64,000 nucleotides of DNA, from NCBI RefSeq assembly GCF_030463535.1, contig NC_132891.1:4686318-4750317 (forward strand), read 5' to 3'. The notes under the pieces are model-generated. The model saw only the letters and a program-made list of their open reading frames with translations. It made no database searches and had not been told where the DNA came from. Shown here piece by piece: positions 44,458-55,986 of the stretch. Positions within the stretch are counted from its first letter, which is position 1. Each line of letters opens with the position of its first letter. A program made the translations under genes and the position numbers. Source of the stretch: Salminus brasiliensis (lineage: Eukaryota > Chordata > Actinopteri > Characiformes > Bryconidae).

Positions 44458-44900
44458 GGTTTAGCAGGCTGGAACCTGAAGGCTGGGTCTGTGGAGAAGC
44501 AGGCAGCAGATTTTGGGTGCGTGGAGGGATGCAAAGATGCCTTTGGAGCTGGATGGAGCTGTGGAGCGTCCTCAGAGCTGATCACGAATCATTTGGAGTG
44601 GAATGGGTTTCCTCCCAGCCTGGCTGTGTTTCCTCTCTTTGCTCCCTCTACCCTCCCAGCCTGCTGCTGCTGGTGCTGCTGCTGACGTCGCTGGCTTCTG
44701 CTGGCCAATCAGGTGCAGCTTCTCCAGCCTGGATGCCTGCAGGAGATGCTCCTGCTCTCCTCTCTGCTGCCCACCCCCCTATTCACTGCTTCTCTCCGTT
44801 GTCACGTCTCTCTTCTGCTGCTGTGGGGAGAGAGAAAAAATCAAATAAATAAATAAAAGCAAGGAGGGGGTTTCCAGTGCATGTGTGCAGAATAAAATGG
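44458..44900 (-). promoter_or_regulatory. Likely syn2 5' UTR and proximal promoter
   Basis: The sequence directly upstream of the syn2 ATG is moderately GC-rich, with CTG repeats around 44661-44683. It carries a CRE-like TGACGTCG at 44683-44690 and a CCAAT motif at 44705-44709 about 250 bp upstream of the ATG. No clear TATA box or RE1 silencer consensus was recognised. Assignment is by position; transcript start unknown. Confidence 0.4.
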
Positions 44901-45499
44901 AGGAGCGTTATATAGAGGCACTCTCTCTCCCAGCTGTACATTTGCTCTGCCTTTGGCAATCTCTCTGCAGATAGTACACAAAATGGCACACAGTGCCTGT
45001 TTATTATGGTGCTTTTCTGCTTGAAGCCAAGCAGACTGTTCATTCATCTTCTCCTGAAGTGAACGTCTTAGTGGATTTGAAGATGTTTAGACAGGGAGCA
45101 TCAATATTCTGTAGAAGGAAGAACCCTGTGTGGTCCATGTAGGTGATACTGATAGGCTGTGAATCTGGGACATTTAAATAAGGTAAAAAAAAAAAGTCAG
45201 TCATAGCACATCAAGAAAAGCTTGCTAAACATGTCAGGACAAAATGATAAACAACAGACCCAGCTGATGCAAATGCAATATCACAGGCTACAGTGCCACC
45301 TACATTTCCAATATGGAAATAAAGGGTGAAAGCATGTTGAGGTGATACACTAGCTGCTCATGAAATGGCGTTAGGGTACATGAAGCTTATGGCTGTGCCC
45401 AAAACCACATACTAGCTACTGTACTACAAATATTAGGCACTTCCCTAACAGAACCTCTGATCCAAGGTAGAGAAATAATATGTGGAGACCTTTTCCTCA

Positions 45500-48400
45500 A
45501 TGTAACACACTGTTCCCTCAGTTTAATAAACCGCCCCCCTGACTTAACAAAGTGGTCCCTCAATTTAATAAATCGTTCCCTCAATTTAATAATTCGTTCC
45601 CTCAATTTAATAAATTGTTCCCTTAATTTAATAAATCTTGTCTCAATTTAATAATTCGTTCCCTCAATTTAATAAATCTTTCCCTCAATTTAATAAATCT
45701 TTCCCTCAATTTAATAAATTATTCCCTCAATTTAATAAATCTTTTCCTCAATTTAATAATTCGTTCCCTCAATTTAATAAATCTTTCCCTCAATTTAATA
45801 AACCGTTCCCTCAATTTAATAAATCTTTCCCTCAATTTAATAATTCGTTCCCTCAATTTAATAAATCTTTCCCTCAATTTAATAAATCTTTCCCTCAATT
45901 TAATAAATTATTCCCTCAATTTAATAAATCTTTTCCTCAATTTAATAATTCGTTCCCTCAATTTAATAAATCTTTCCCTCAATTTAATAAACCGTTCCCT
46001 CAATTTAATAAAGCTTTCCCTCAATTTAATAATTCGTTCCCTCAATTTAATAAATCTTTCCCTCAATTTAATAAACCGTTCCCTCAATTTAATAAATTAT
46101 TCCCTCAATTTAATAAATCTTTCCCTTAATTTAATAAACCATTCCCTCAATTTAATAAATATTTCCCTCAATTTAATAAATCTTTCCCTCAATTTAATAA
46201 ACCATTCCCTCAATTTAATAAATCTTTCCCTAAATTTAATAATTTGTTCCCTCAATTTAATAAATCTTTCCCTCAATTTAATAAACCATTCCCTCAATTT
46301 AATAAATCTTTCCCTAAATTTAATAAACCATTCCCTCAATTTAATAAATCTTTCCCTAAATTTAATAATTCGTTCCCTCAATTTAATAAATTGTTCCCTT
46401 AATTTAATAAATCTTGTCTCAATTTAATAATTCGTTCCCTCAATTTAATAAATCTTTCCCTCAATTTAATAAATCTTTCCCTCAATTTAATAAATTATTC
46501 CCTCAATTTAATAAATCTTTTCCTCAATTTAATAATTCGTTCCCTCAATTTAATAAATCTTTCCCTCAATTTAATAAACCGTTCCCTCAATTTAATAAAT
46601 CTTTCCCTCAATTTAATAATTCGTTCCCTCAATTTAATAAATCTTTCCCTCAATTTAATAAATCTTTCCCTCAATTTAATAAATTATTCCCTCAATTTAA
46701 TAAATCTTTTCCTCAATTTAATAATTCGTTCCCTCAATTTAATAAATCTTTCCCTCAATTTAATAAACCGTTCCCTCAATTTAATAAAGCTTTCCCTCAA
46801 TTTAATAATTCGTTCCCTCAATTTAATAAATCTTTCCCTCAATTTAATAAACCGTTCCCTCAATTTAATAAATTATTCCCTCAATTTAATAAATCTTTCC
46901 CTTAATTTAATAAACCATTCCCTCAATTTAATAAATATTTCCCTCAATTTAATAAATCTTTCCCTCAATTTAATAAACCATTCCCTCAATTTAATAAATC
47001 TTTCCCTAAATTTAATAATTTGTTCCCTCAATTTAATAAATCTTTCCCTCAATTTAATAAACCATTCCCTCAATTTAATAAATCTTTCCCTAAATTTAAT
47101 AAACCATTCCCTCAATTTAATAAATCTTTCCCTAAATTTAATAATTTGTTCCCTCAATTTAATAAATCTTTCCCTCAATTTAATAAACCATTCCCTCAAT
47201 TTAATAAATCTTTCCCTAAATTTAATAAACCATTCCCTCAATTTAATAAATCTTTCCCTAAATTTAATAATTTGTTCCCTCAATTTAATAAATCTTTCCC
47301 TCAATTTAATAAACCATTCCCTCAATTTAATAAATCTTTCCCTAAATTTAATAAACCATTCCCTCAATTTAATAAATCTTTCCCTAAATTTAATAATTTG
47401 TTCCCTCAATTTAATAAATCTTTCCCTCAATTTAATAAACCATTCCCTCAATTTAATAAATCTTTCCCTAAATTTAATAATTTGTTCCCTCAATTTAATA
47501 AATCTTTCCCTTAATTTAATAAACCTTTCCCTCAATTTAATAAATCTTTCCCTCAATTTAATAATTCGTTCCCTCAATTTAATAAACCATTCCCTCAATT
47601 TAATAAATCTTTCCCTAAATTTAATAATTTGTTCCCTCAATTTAATAAATCTTTCCCTTAATTTAATAAACCATTCCCTCAATTTAATAAATCTTTCCCT
47701 CAATTTAATAAACCATTCCCTCAATTTAATAAATCTTTCCCTAAATTTAATAATTTGTTCCCTCAATTTAATACATCTTTCCCTCAATTTAATAAATCTT
47801 TCCCTCAATTTAATAAACCATTCCCTCAATTTAATAAATCTTTCCCTTAATTTAATAAACCTTTCCCTCAATTTAATAAATCTTTCCCTCAATTTAATAA
47901 TTCGTTCCCTCAATTTAATAAACCATTCCCTCAATTTAATAAATCTTTCCCTAAATTTAATAATTTGTTCCCTCAATTTAATACATCTTTCCCTCAATTT
48001 AATAAACCATTCCCTCAATTTAATAAATCTTTCCCTAAATTTAATAATTTGTTCCCTCAATTTAATACATCTTTCCCTCAATTTAATAAATCTTTCCCTA
48101 AATTTAATAATTTGTTCCCTCAATTTAATAAATCTTTCCCTAAATTTAATAAACCATTCCCTCAATTTAATAAATCTTTCCCTAAATTTAATAATTTGTT
48201 CCCTCAATTTAATAAATCTTTCCCTCAATTTAATAAACCATTCCCTCAATTTAATAAATCTTTCCCTAAATTTAATAAACCATTCCCTCAATTTAATAAA
48301 TCTTTCCCTAAATTTAATAATTTGTTCCCTCAATTTAATAAATCTTTCCCTCAATTTAATAAACCATTCCCTCAATTTAATAAATCTTTCCCTAAATTTA

Positions 48401-49260
48401 ATAAACCATTCCCTCAATTTAATAAATCTTTCCCTAAATTTAATAATTTGTTCCCTCAATTTAATAAATCTTTCCCTCAATTTAATAAACCATTCCCTCA
48501 ATTTAATAAATCTTTCCCTAAATTTAATAATTTGTTCCCTCAATTTAATAAATCTTTCCCTTAATTTAATAAACCTTTCCCTCAATTTAATAAATCTTTC
48601 CCTCAATTTAATAATTCGTTCCCTCAATTTAATAAACCATTCCCTCAATTTAATAAATCTTTCCCTAAATTTAATAATTTGTTCCCTCAATTTAATAAAT
48701 CTTTCCCTTAATTTAATAAACCATTCCCTCAATTTAATAAATCTTTCCCTCAATTTAATAAACCATTCCCTCAATTTAATAAATCTTTCCCTAAATTTAA
48801 TAATTTGTTCCCTCAATTTAATACATCTTTCCCTCAATTTAATAAATCTTTCCCTCAATTTAATAAACCATTCCCTCAATTTAATAAATCTTTCCCTTAA
48901 TTTAATAAACCTTTCCCTCAATTTAATAAATCTTTCCCTCAATTTAATAATTCGTTCCCTCAATTTAATAAACCATTCCCTCAATTTAATAAATCTTTCC
49001 CTAAATTTAATAATTTGTTCCCTCAATTTAATACATCTTTCCCTCAATTTAATAAACCATTCCCTCAATTTAATAAATCTTTCCCTAAATTTAATAATTT
49101 GTTCCCTCAATTTAATACATCTTTCCCTCAATTTAATAAATCTTTCCCTAAATTTAATAATTTGTTCCCTCAATTTAATAAACCATCCCCTTAATTTAAT
49201 ACACTATTCACACAATTTAATAAATCAGTTAAAAAACAGTTTAATAATTTAAGGGATAAT
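45500..49260. repeat. 21-bp satellite (CCTCAATTTAATAAATCTTTC unit family) between syn2 and vgll4
   Basis: About 175 tandem copies of a 21-bp unit whose core is CCCTCAATTTAATAAA, with variant tails (TCTTT, CCATT, CCGTT, TTATT, TTCGTT). Long-range order is clear: 45620-46395 repeats with a 776-bp offset, and 47510-47850 matches 48560-48900 with a 1050-bp (50-unit) offset. Both strands stay open in frame over long stretches (minus strand heptads like IKLRERF; plus strand FPQFNKS), which follows from the unit length. No start, splice or homology evidence makes it a gene. Confidence 0.95.
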
Positions 49261-49289
49261 ATTTATAATCATATTTATTATTAATAAAC

Positions 49290-50009
49290 CCGAGGGAGCG
49301 TTTTAATGGTTGTTCTGCTCGGTACGGTTCCGCGGGCGGGTTGAGCAGGTGCTGTTTCTGACCCCGCTCGGTCTGTGGGTGCGGGATGAGACTCGCTGTC
49401 TGTCTGATCGGGTCGGCACGTCTTACGATTCGTGATCAGGCTTGAAAACAACACGCGCTCGCCACCGACCCCCAGATTCTACACCCCCCCCCCCCCCCCC
49501 CGGAGTGCGCGTCACTAGTCTGGGCCGGCCCACGGTGCTGCAGAGCTAGCAGGCTAACATGCTAAAGTAGTTAGCTAGCCTTTTCACGTTATTTGGACCC
49601 TTTCGTCCAATTAACGTTTAAAACACACAGCAGGCAGACTGCAAAACCAGGTCGTTTCCACTTTATTCCAAATATAACGCAGTCTAGCCGTCGAAAGGTC
49701 GGATAAATGTGCAGACTGGAGGATTTCGGGGTCAATGTTGGGAATATCGGGAAGTTTGGACGCTAGCGCAGTTGCAAACTTCGGCGCTGCGGTTTTTAAC
49801 GTTCCTGCTTCGTTAATTCTGTTATTCAGCAGCTCGGTTTGCTGTTAATCTGCCTAGAGGACGAATCTGCTGCCTGATAAAGCGCTTAATCCCCAGACTT
49901 TATCAAAAACAGCACGTTTTTTAACAGGCTCGCACTTTTGCTCGCTGCTAAGCTAGCTAGCTACTACTTCGGTACGCTAGCTGGCTAGCTTGGCTAGCCC
50001 TGAAGCTAA
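49290..50009 (+). promoter_or_regulatory. GC-rich vgll4 promoter and 5' UTR
   Basis: Base composition changes sharply at about 49290, from the AT-rich satellite to CG-containing sequence (TTCCGCGGGCGGG, CCCCGCTCGG). A run of 18 C lies at 49484-49501. The tract ends in CTAGC-rich repeats just before the vgll4 ATG. This looks like a CpG-type promoter. The transcript start could not be placed. Confidence 0.55.
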
Positions 50010-50100
50010 ATGCTTCTCCCGAGAATGGACCTTTTGAGCCACCAACTTATGGATAAAATGAACAACAACATTGGAAGACTTCACTACGACTCGTATGATG
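50010..50100 (+). CDS. vgll4: vgll4 exon 1 (coding part)
   Basis: The ATG at 50010 starts MLLPRMDLLSHQLMDKMNNN, parallel to the mammalian isoform start MLFMKMDLLNYQ. It ends with one base of Asp31 before GTAACT. The in-frame Met6 is an alternative start. The exon follows a GC-rich leader. Confidence 0.9.
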
Positions 50101-50588
50101 GTAACTAAGCCTTCTAAATGTGGCCAGATGTCGAGGTTTGCTTAGGTCGAGCTGTGGGGTCGAGCTGTGGCAGCTCCTCTTGCTCTGTTGTGAGGAGGAA
50201 TCTTCCTAAACTGAACTGATAAAAGTGTGTTTTTACACAAATATGCGGATTAAAATGCATGTCTGGACTCTATGATGTGTAGCCAGCTCTCTGTGAGGAT
50301 TAGGAGATCGAGAGAAACCCATTCAGCATGTCTGTAATACAGGTTTTACTAATGTTTTGTAGTTTTACTAAATGTTTCCTACTAATAATATCAGATCTGC
50401 AGATCTATAAAACCAGTCTGATTAGCCTGGAGCTCATATCCTTACTGTACTTTTGAGTAGTCATGTTTTTTACCATTGATTTCCATGTAATCTTCCATGT
50501 CTATGTGTAATTATCAATGTATGTGTGTGTATATATATAATATAATATAATACACATACATTGTATATATACATACATACATTGTATT

Positions 50589-50620
<32 letters not shown>

Positions 50621-50955
50621 CATATATGTATGTATGTATATGTATGTATATATATTTATATGTTTTAGTGGTAGATATTGTAATCTCTCATGTCTACACT
50701 GTAATTCTGAATAGCAAGGTCTACAGGTCTACATATTTCTGGATCCACATGTTGATGTTGACTATGTATATTTAATTTCAGTTACTAAGAAATTGTGCCT
50801 AGTAATATCATCAAATCTGCAGATCTATAAAACCAGTCCAAGTAGCCAGGAGCTCATATCCTTACTGTACTTTTGAGTAGTCATGTTTTTTACCATTGAT
50901 TTCCATGTAATCTTCCATGTCTATGTGTAATCGTCAATGTATGTGTGTGTATATA

Positions 50956-51000
<45 letters not shown>

Positions 51001-54000
51001 ATACACATGCATACATTTATTTATATATATATATATATAATGTTTTAGTGGTAGATATTGTAATCTCTCATATCTACACTGTAATTCTGAATAGCAAGGT
51101 CTACAGGTCTACATATTTCTGGATCCACATGTTGATGTTGACTATGTATATTTAATTTCAGTTACTAAGAAATGGTGTCTAGTAATATTATCAGATCTGC
51201 AGATCTATAAAACCAGTCCAAGTAGCCAGGAGCTCATATCCTTACTGTACTTTTGAGTAGTTTGTTTTTTACCATTGATTTCCATGTAATCTTCCATGTC
51301 TATGTGTAATCGTCAATGTATGTGTGTGTATATATATGTATATATGTGCATATATATACATATATATAATATAATATAATACACATACATTGTATATATA
51401 CATACATACATTGTATACACACACACACACATATATGTGTGTGTGTTTTAGTAGTAGATATTGTAATCTCTCATATCTACACTGTAATTCTGAATAGCAA
51501 AAAGTCCAGGTCCACATATTTCTGGATCCACATGTTGATGTTGACTATGTATATTTAATTTCAGTTACTAAGAAATGGTGTCTAGTAATATCATCAGATC
51601 TGCAGATCTATAAAACCAGTCCAAGTAGCCAGGAGCTCATATCCTTACTGTACTTTTGAGTAGTCGTGTTTTTTACCATTGATTTCCATGTAATCTTTCA
51701 TGTCCATCTTGTCTATTATGTATATTAATTATATTTATATATATGTATGTGTATACATACATACATACATTTATTTATATATATATAATGTATGTTTTAG
51801 TGGTAGATATTGTAATCTCTCATGTCTACACTGTAATTCTGAATAGCAAAAAGTCCAGGTCCACATATTTCTGGATCCACATGTTGATGTTGACTATACA
51901 AATGCAAAGCTCTAATTTAGTTTTCACTGGTGTGAATTATGTATATTTAGCTAATTTCAGTTACTAAGAAATGGTTCCTAGTTATAATATCTGATCTACC
52001 GGTCTATAAAAACCAGTCCAATTAGCCAGGACCCCATATCCTTTCTGTAGTTTTGAGTAGTCATGTGTTTTTTTTAATTTTTTTTATTGATTTAAAATCG
52101 ATTTAATTTTTTTTAAATTGATTTAAAATTTGATTTTTAATTCCATGAGTATCTTGTCTATTATATATATTAATGTGTGTGTGGGTTTTTGTTTTGTAAA
52201 ATATAATGTATTTATTTATTATTATTTTTATATTATATTGTATGTTTTAGTGGTAGATATTGTAATCTCTCATATCTACACTGTAATTCTGAATAGCAAA
52301 AAGTCCAGGTCTACATGTTGATGTTGACTATACAAATGCAAATCTCTAATTTATATATATTTAATTTCCGTTACTAAGAAATACTAGAATTTACAGATCT
52401 ATAAAATCAAACTAGTCTGACTAGTCAGGCCCCCATATCCTTACTTTGAGTAGTCATAGTTTATCATTGATTTTTATATCAATCTTGTCTATTATATTTT
52501 TACAATTCAAAAAGTATTGTAATCCCACATATCTTTACTGTAAATATGATTATTAAACCAAAATATTGTCAGAAATATCAGGATATCTCTTATTTAGTTT
52601 TGACCAGTGTAAACAATGTATTTATAGTATGTAGTTTCAGATGTCTGAATGTAGTTTTAGTTCGGTTTCTGACTTGTAATAGCAATACAATTCTAAATAA
52701 GTAAAATGTCATTTTTAATAGTCAGAATTACAGTGTGGATATCTGTAATACTAATAGAACAAATGTCAGTTACTATGAAATGGTTCCTAGTAATAATATC
52801 AGATCTACAGATCTATAAAACCAGTCTGACTTGTCAGGACCCCATATCCTTACTGTACTTTTGAGACTTTTTAACCATTGCTTTTTATGGGATATCAGTC
52901 TCTCTTGTCTATTATTATATTTTTACGATTCAAGTATTGTTACCCCTGTATTGTAATATTTTTTTACTGTAATTCTGATTAGTAAAAAAGTCCAGGTCTG
53001 CATATTGAGAAATATTCACTGTACAAATGCAAATACAGAACATTTCTAATGTAGTTTTAAATAATTTGTTTAAGATATGCAGTTTCAGATGTCTAAATGT
53101 AGTTTTAGAGATCTACAGTTTGGTTTTTGACTAGTAATAATCATCAAATTAACGATAACTAAAAATGTCAGTTTAAATAGTCAGGATTATGGAGTAGATA
53201 TCTGGAATTCTCTTTTTTACTAGTAAAAACATGGATATCCGTAAATTGGCTTTTTTGACTTAAGTCTAATAGGATAAAGTGATTTCAAGTAAATCAATGG
53301 TAATATAAGATTAGTCAGATTTACATTAATGATATGTCCTCTATTATTTCATTGTTGATTTCAGATTATTAGCAGACATGCATTACAGAGATCCTAAATT
53401 AGTTTTTACTTTTGTTTTAGATTTAGATTTAGATAATAACCATGCCATACCTTACTACAAATACTCTTTTATCTGTTCTTGTTATGGCCTAGCCTGTCAG
53501 AAGTCGTATGTCTAGTAAGTAAAAAAGACGTGGCACTTTTTATGTTCTCTGTAGTGTAAAAATAATGACCATTTTGTGTTTTGCTGTGTTTCCAGATGAC
53601 TCAGGGGACTCCAGGATGCACGCTTTGTCCTCTTCAGTGGGAAGCAGCAGGACAGGAACACCTGTTAGTCCAGTTAAAAGAAAGTATGATGATGAACAAG
53701 TTGGAAACAGCCATGACTACGATAATGAACAAATGACAAAAATGAGTCGCCTTCTTACGTCCCATCTGTAAGTGGTCATTGCGGTTAGGATGTTTGCTTT
53801 GTTGGTTTACCTAGTTTTACCATTCAGGAGTACAGTGAGCCAAAACTCACTTGAATCACTGGTGGGGGTTCTCATACCAGTTTTGCTATTTTGCCTAGGA
53901 AAACACATTATTTAGTTTTGTGTACAATGGATGACAATGGAAAATACAGTTTTAGCAATAAAACTAAGTTTGATAGCTTCTTTTAATATTGACTTACTTT

Positions 54001-55627
54001 TCTAACATTCAGTTCAGTTTTATTTGTTGGTCAGGGTCCTGTCCAACATTTTTTTGCCTGGTAAAAGCATATTTACAAAAGATGCATTTTTTTTCTATAG
54101 CATGCAGCTAGAAAGGTTCTGAATTTTCTCATCTGCCTAAATGTGGTCAGATCTTCATCTAATTTGTGGAACTCCATACATAGAACCAAATTAAACGAAT
54201 GATGTGAAAGCATTGTAGTTTTTAACTGTCATATCAAGCAAAATCGACCAACATTAAATATATTTGAACTTAATTGGGTTCTGCATTCCAACATGCACTA
54301 TGTGGACAAAAGTGTTGGGACACCTCATTTATTGTTGCTTTTCTAAAGTCAAGGGTATTAAAATATTTTATTGTAATATTTTGTGTTGGAGTAATTGTCT
54401 TTACTGTCCAGAGAACAAGTCTTTCTTCTTGATTTTGGAGCGTTGCTGTGTGGGTTTGATTGTATTCAGCGACAGGAGAGTTAGTAAGGTTGGGATGTTG
54501 GATGAGCACCAACCACACAACTCATCCCGGAAGTGTTGTTGAGTCTTATTCTATTGGCAGTATTTCTTCACAGGGACTAGACAAGATGTGTGTGTGTGTG
54601 TGTTAGCACATCTGTGTCAGCAATGGGTGCAACCCAAAGTAGCTGAATGCATTCATTAGGAGGGGTGTCCGCAAACATTTGGACATATAATGTAAGAACC
54701 TCATTCTGAGGAACAACTGAGAAGCATAGGGGTTGGGGCTGCTTTGCTGCCTTGGGTCCATGAGGGCTTGCTATTTTTGATGGATTGAGTGTGGATTGAG
54801 TGATCTGATTATAATGTGATTGCAATCTAATCAAAGTGCACCCTGAGTGTGTTTATACCTGTCTTTTTTCATGGGGTCAGGTGAAATCTGAATGTGATCC
54901 AAAACCACATGTTAATCAGCTGAAAAGTGCAGTACAGTGTAAACCATTTCTATTTATTTATTAGCATATGTTATCTCAGAAATTCTATTTTTCTAGCATA
55001 ATTACTAATTGATTCACAGCATGTATTGTTTTGCAAAATTACATGAAAGCACCCTTAATATATACTCGAAATTGAAATGTGGCACTGTGATAACTGTGTG
55101 CTTGCATTTACCTTTCTTTCCCTTCATGTTCACTTCAAGGGGAACTCCTTCCAACGGCGATAGCAGGCAAGAGCCTTGGAATCATTGCCACAACCCCTTT
55201 GAGCACGCTTCCTCCGCCATCAGTGGCCTCCATTTAAACCGCCTGTATCCTCCCTTTCCCGTTTTTGCAATGGAGCAGCCACTTGCTTTGACCAAAAACA
55301 GCATGGACACTGCAAGGTCCCCTCTTCTCTCACCAGTTGGTCCCACAGAACGTCAACAGGTGAGTATCCATAAATTACTGATGAATCTTGCTTGAATCCA
55401 TTGTAAACATCGGCAGGATAAAAGGCAGACTAAATGATTGTCCTCTTAATGTGACCATCTCAGAATCGTCCATCTGTGATAACCTGTGCCCCTGCAAGCA
55501 ACCGCACATGCAACCTCTCAAACTGTCACATGTCTCCGAATACATGTAACTCTGGAGTGACCAACATGAAAAGCAAGCCTAATGGTGAGTTTTCACCTAG
55601 AGTAATCACGGCAGCCCTAGTTGTCTC

Positions 55628-55660
<33 letters not shown>

Positions 55661-55986
55661 GTTGTTGTTGTTGTTATTGTTGTTATTAATAATAATGAAC
55701 CATCTTATGTGTTCAACGATGATAAGCTAAAGTTTTATGAAGCATGACAATAATTGAAGTATTCCTGAATGCCTATTTACCTCCAGCTAACACTGTCTGT
55801 GACCCTGTGATAGAAGAGCATTTCCGTCGCAGCCTAGGCAAGATCTACAAGGAGCCAGAGCCGGCCTCTAACTCCGTGTCCATCACGGGATCTGTGGATG
55901 ATCACTTTGCTCAGGCATTGGGTGAGACCTGGCTGCAGATCAAGGCAAAGGGCAGTGGCTCCAGATCTCCTGAGTCTTCTTCATAA
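50010..55986 (+). CDS. vgll4: Vestigial-like family member 4, five coding exons, 267 aa
   Basis: VGLL4 is a nuclear cofactor that binds TEAD factors and competes with YAP/TAZ, so it opposes Hippo-regulated growth transcription. Exons are 50010-50100, 53596-53767, 55140-55359, 55464-55584 and 55787-55986, all with GT-AG borders and matching phases. The N-terminus contains MDKMNNNIG, as in the VGLL4 isoform with an alternative first exon. Conserved blocks follow: RTGTPVSPVKRK, MEQPLALTKNS and NRPSVITCAPA. Two Tondu motifs lie at about residues 209-219 (VIEEHFRRSLG) and 238-247 (VDDHFAQALG). Spacing and order match the family; human VGLL4 is about 290 aa. It is a VGLL4 orthologue; which teleost duplicate (a or b) cannot be told. 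Confidence 0.94.
50370..53230. repeat. Tandem array of a 400-bp unit in vgll4 intron 1
   Basis: GATCTGCAGATCTATAAAAC recurs near 50390, 50812, 51192, 51595, 51988, 52388 and 52800. Each unit also holds CATATCCTTACTGTACTTTT, TAGATATTGTAATCTCTCAT and CACATGTTGATGTTGACTAT. TA/CA microsatellites sit at the same place in each of the first four units. The first four copies are the most alike. Confidence 0.85.
53596..53767 (+). CDS. vgll4: vgll4 exon 2
   Basis: 172 nt after TTTCCAG, before GTAAGT. Encodes DSGDSRMHALSSSVG, SSRTGTPVSPVKRKYDD and NEQMTKMSRLL. This corresponds to the SSHRTGPPPISPSKRK and HVSKMSRIF blocks of VGLL4, with a likely basic nuclear-localisation segment (KRK). Confidence 0.94.
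54296..54694 (-). mobile_element. Tc1/mariner-like relic, copy 6
   Basis: Left end GCACTATGTGGACAAAAGTG, right end GCAAACATTTGGACATATAA plus TGTA, with GTGTGGGTTTGATTGTATTC inside. Internally shortened. Lies in vgll4 intron 2. Confidence 0.7.
55140..55359 (+). CDS. vgll4: vgll4 exon 3
   Basis: 220 nt after TTCAAG, before GTGAGT. Encodes a variable region followed by MEQPLALTKNSMDTARSPLL and GPTERQQ, the most recognisable VGLL4-specific block outside the Tondu motifs. Confidence 0.95.
55464..55584 (+). CDS. vgll4: vgll4 exon 4
   Basis: 121 nt after CATCTCAG, before GTGAGT. Encodes NRPSVITCAPASNRTCNLSN and a further Cys-containing stretch ending MKSKPN. It matches the NRPSVITCA...NCNLSHC block of VGLL4. 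Intron 4 (55585-55786) contains a TTA/TTG trinucleotide repeat. Confidence 0.94.
55787..55986 (+). CDS. vgll4: vgll4 exon 5 (two Tondu motifs, stop)
   Basis: 200 nt from the ACCTCCAG acceptor to TAA at 55984-55986. Encodes CDPVIEEHFRRSLGKIYKEP and SITGSVDDHFAQALGETWLQ, the paired Tondu (TEAD-binding) motifs, then a Ser-rich tail. The C-terminal tail is shorter than in human VGLL4. Confidence 0.97.

Noticed and set aside
46873..49173. 766-codon minus-strand open frame and plus-strand frames of 163-199 codons
   Set aside because: They lie wholly in the 21-bp satellite; the unit length keeps the frame open. No homology, splice sites or start context.
45500..49260. CRISPR array
   Set aside because: Units are contiguous without unique spacers, and the DNA is vertebrate.
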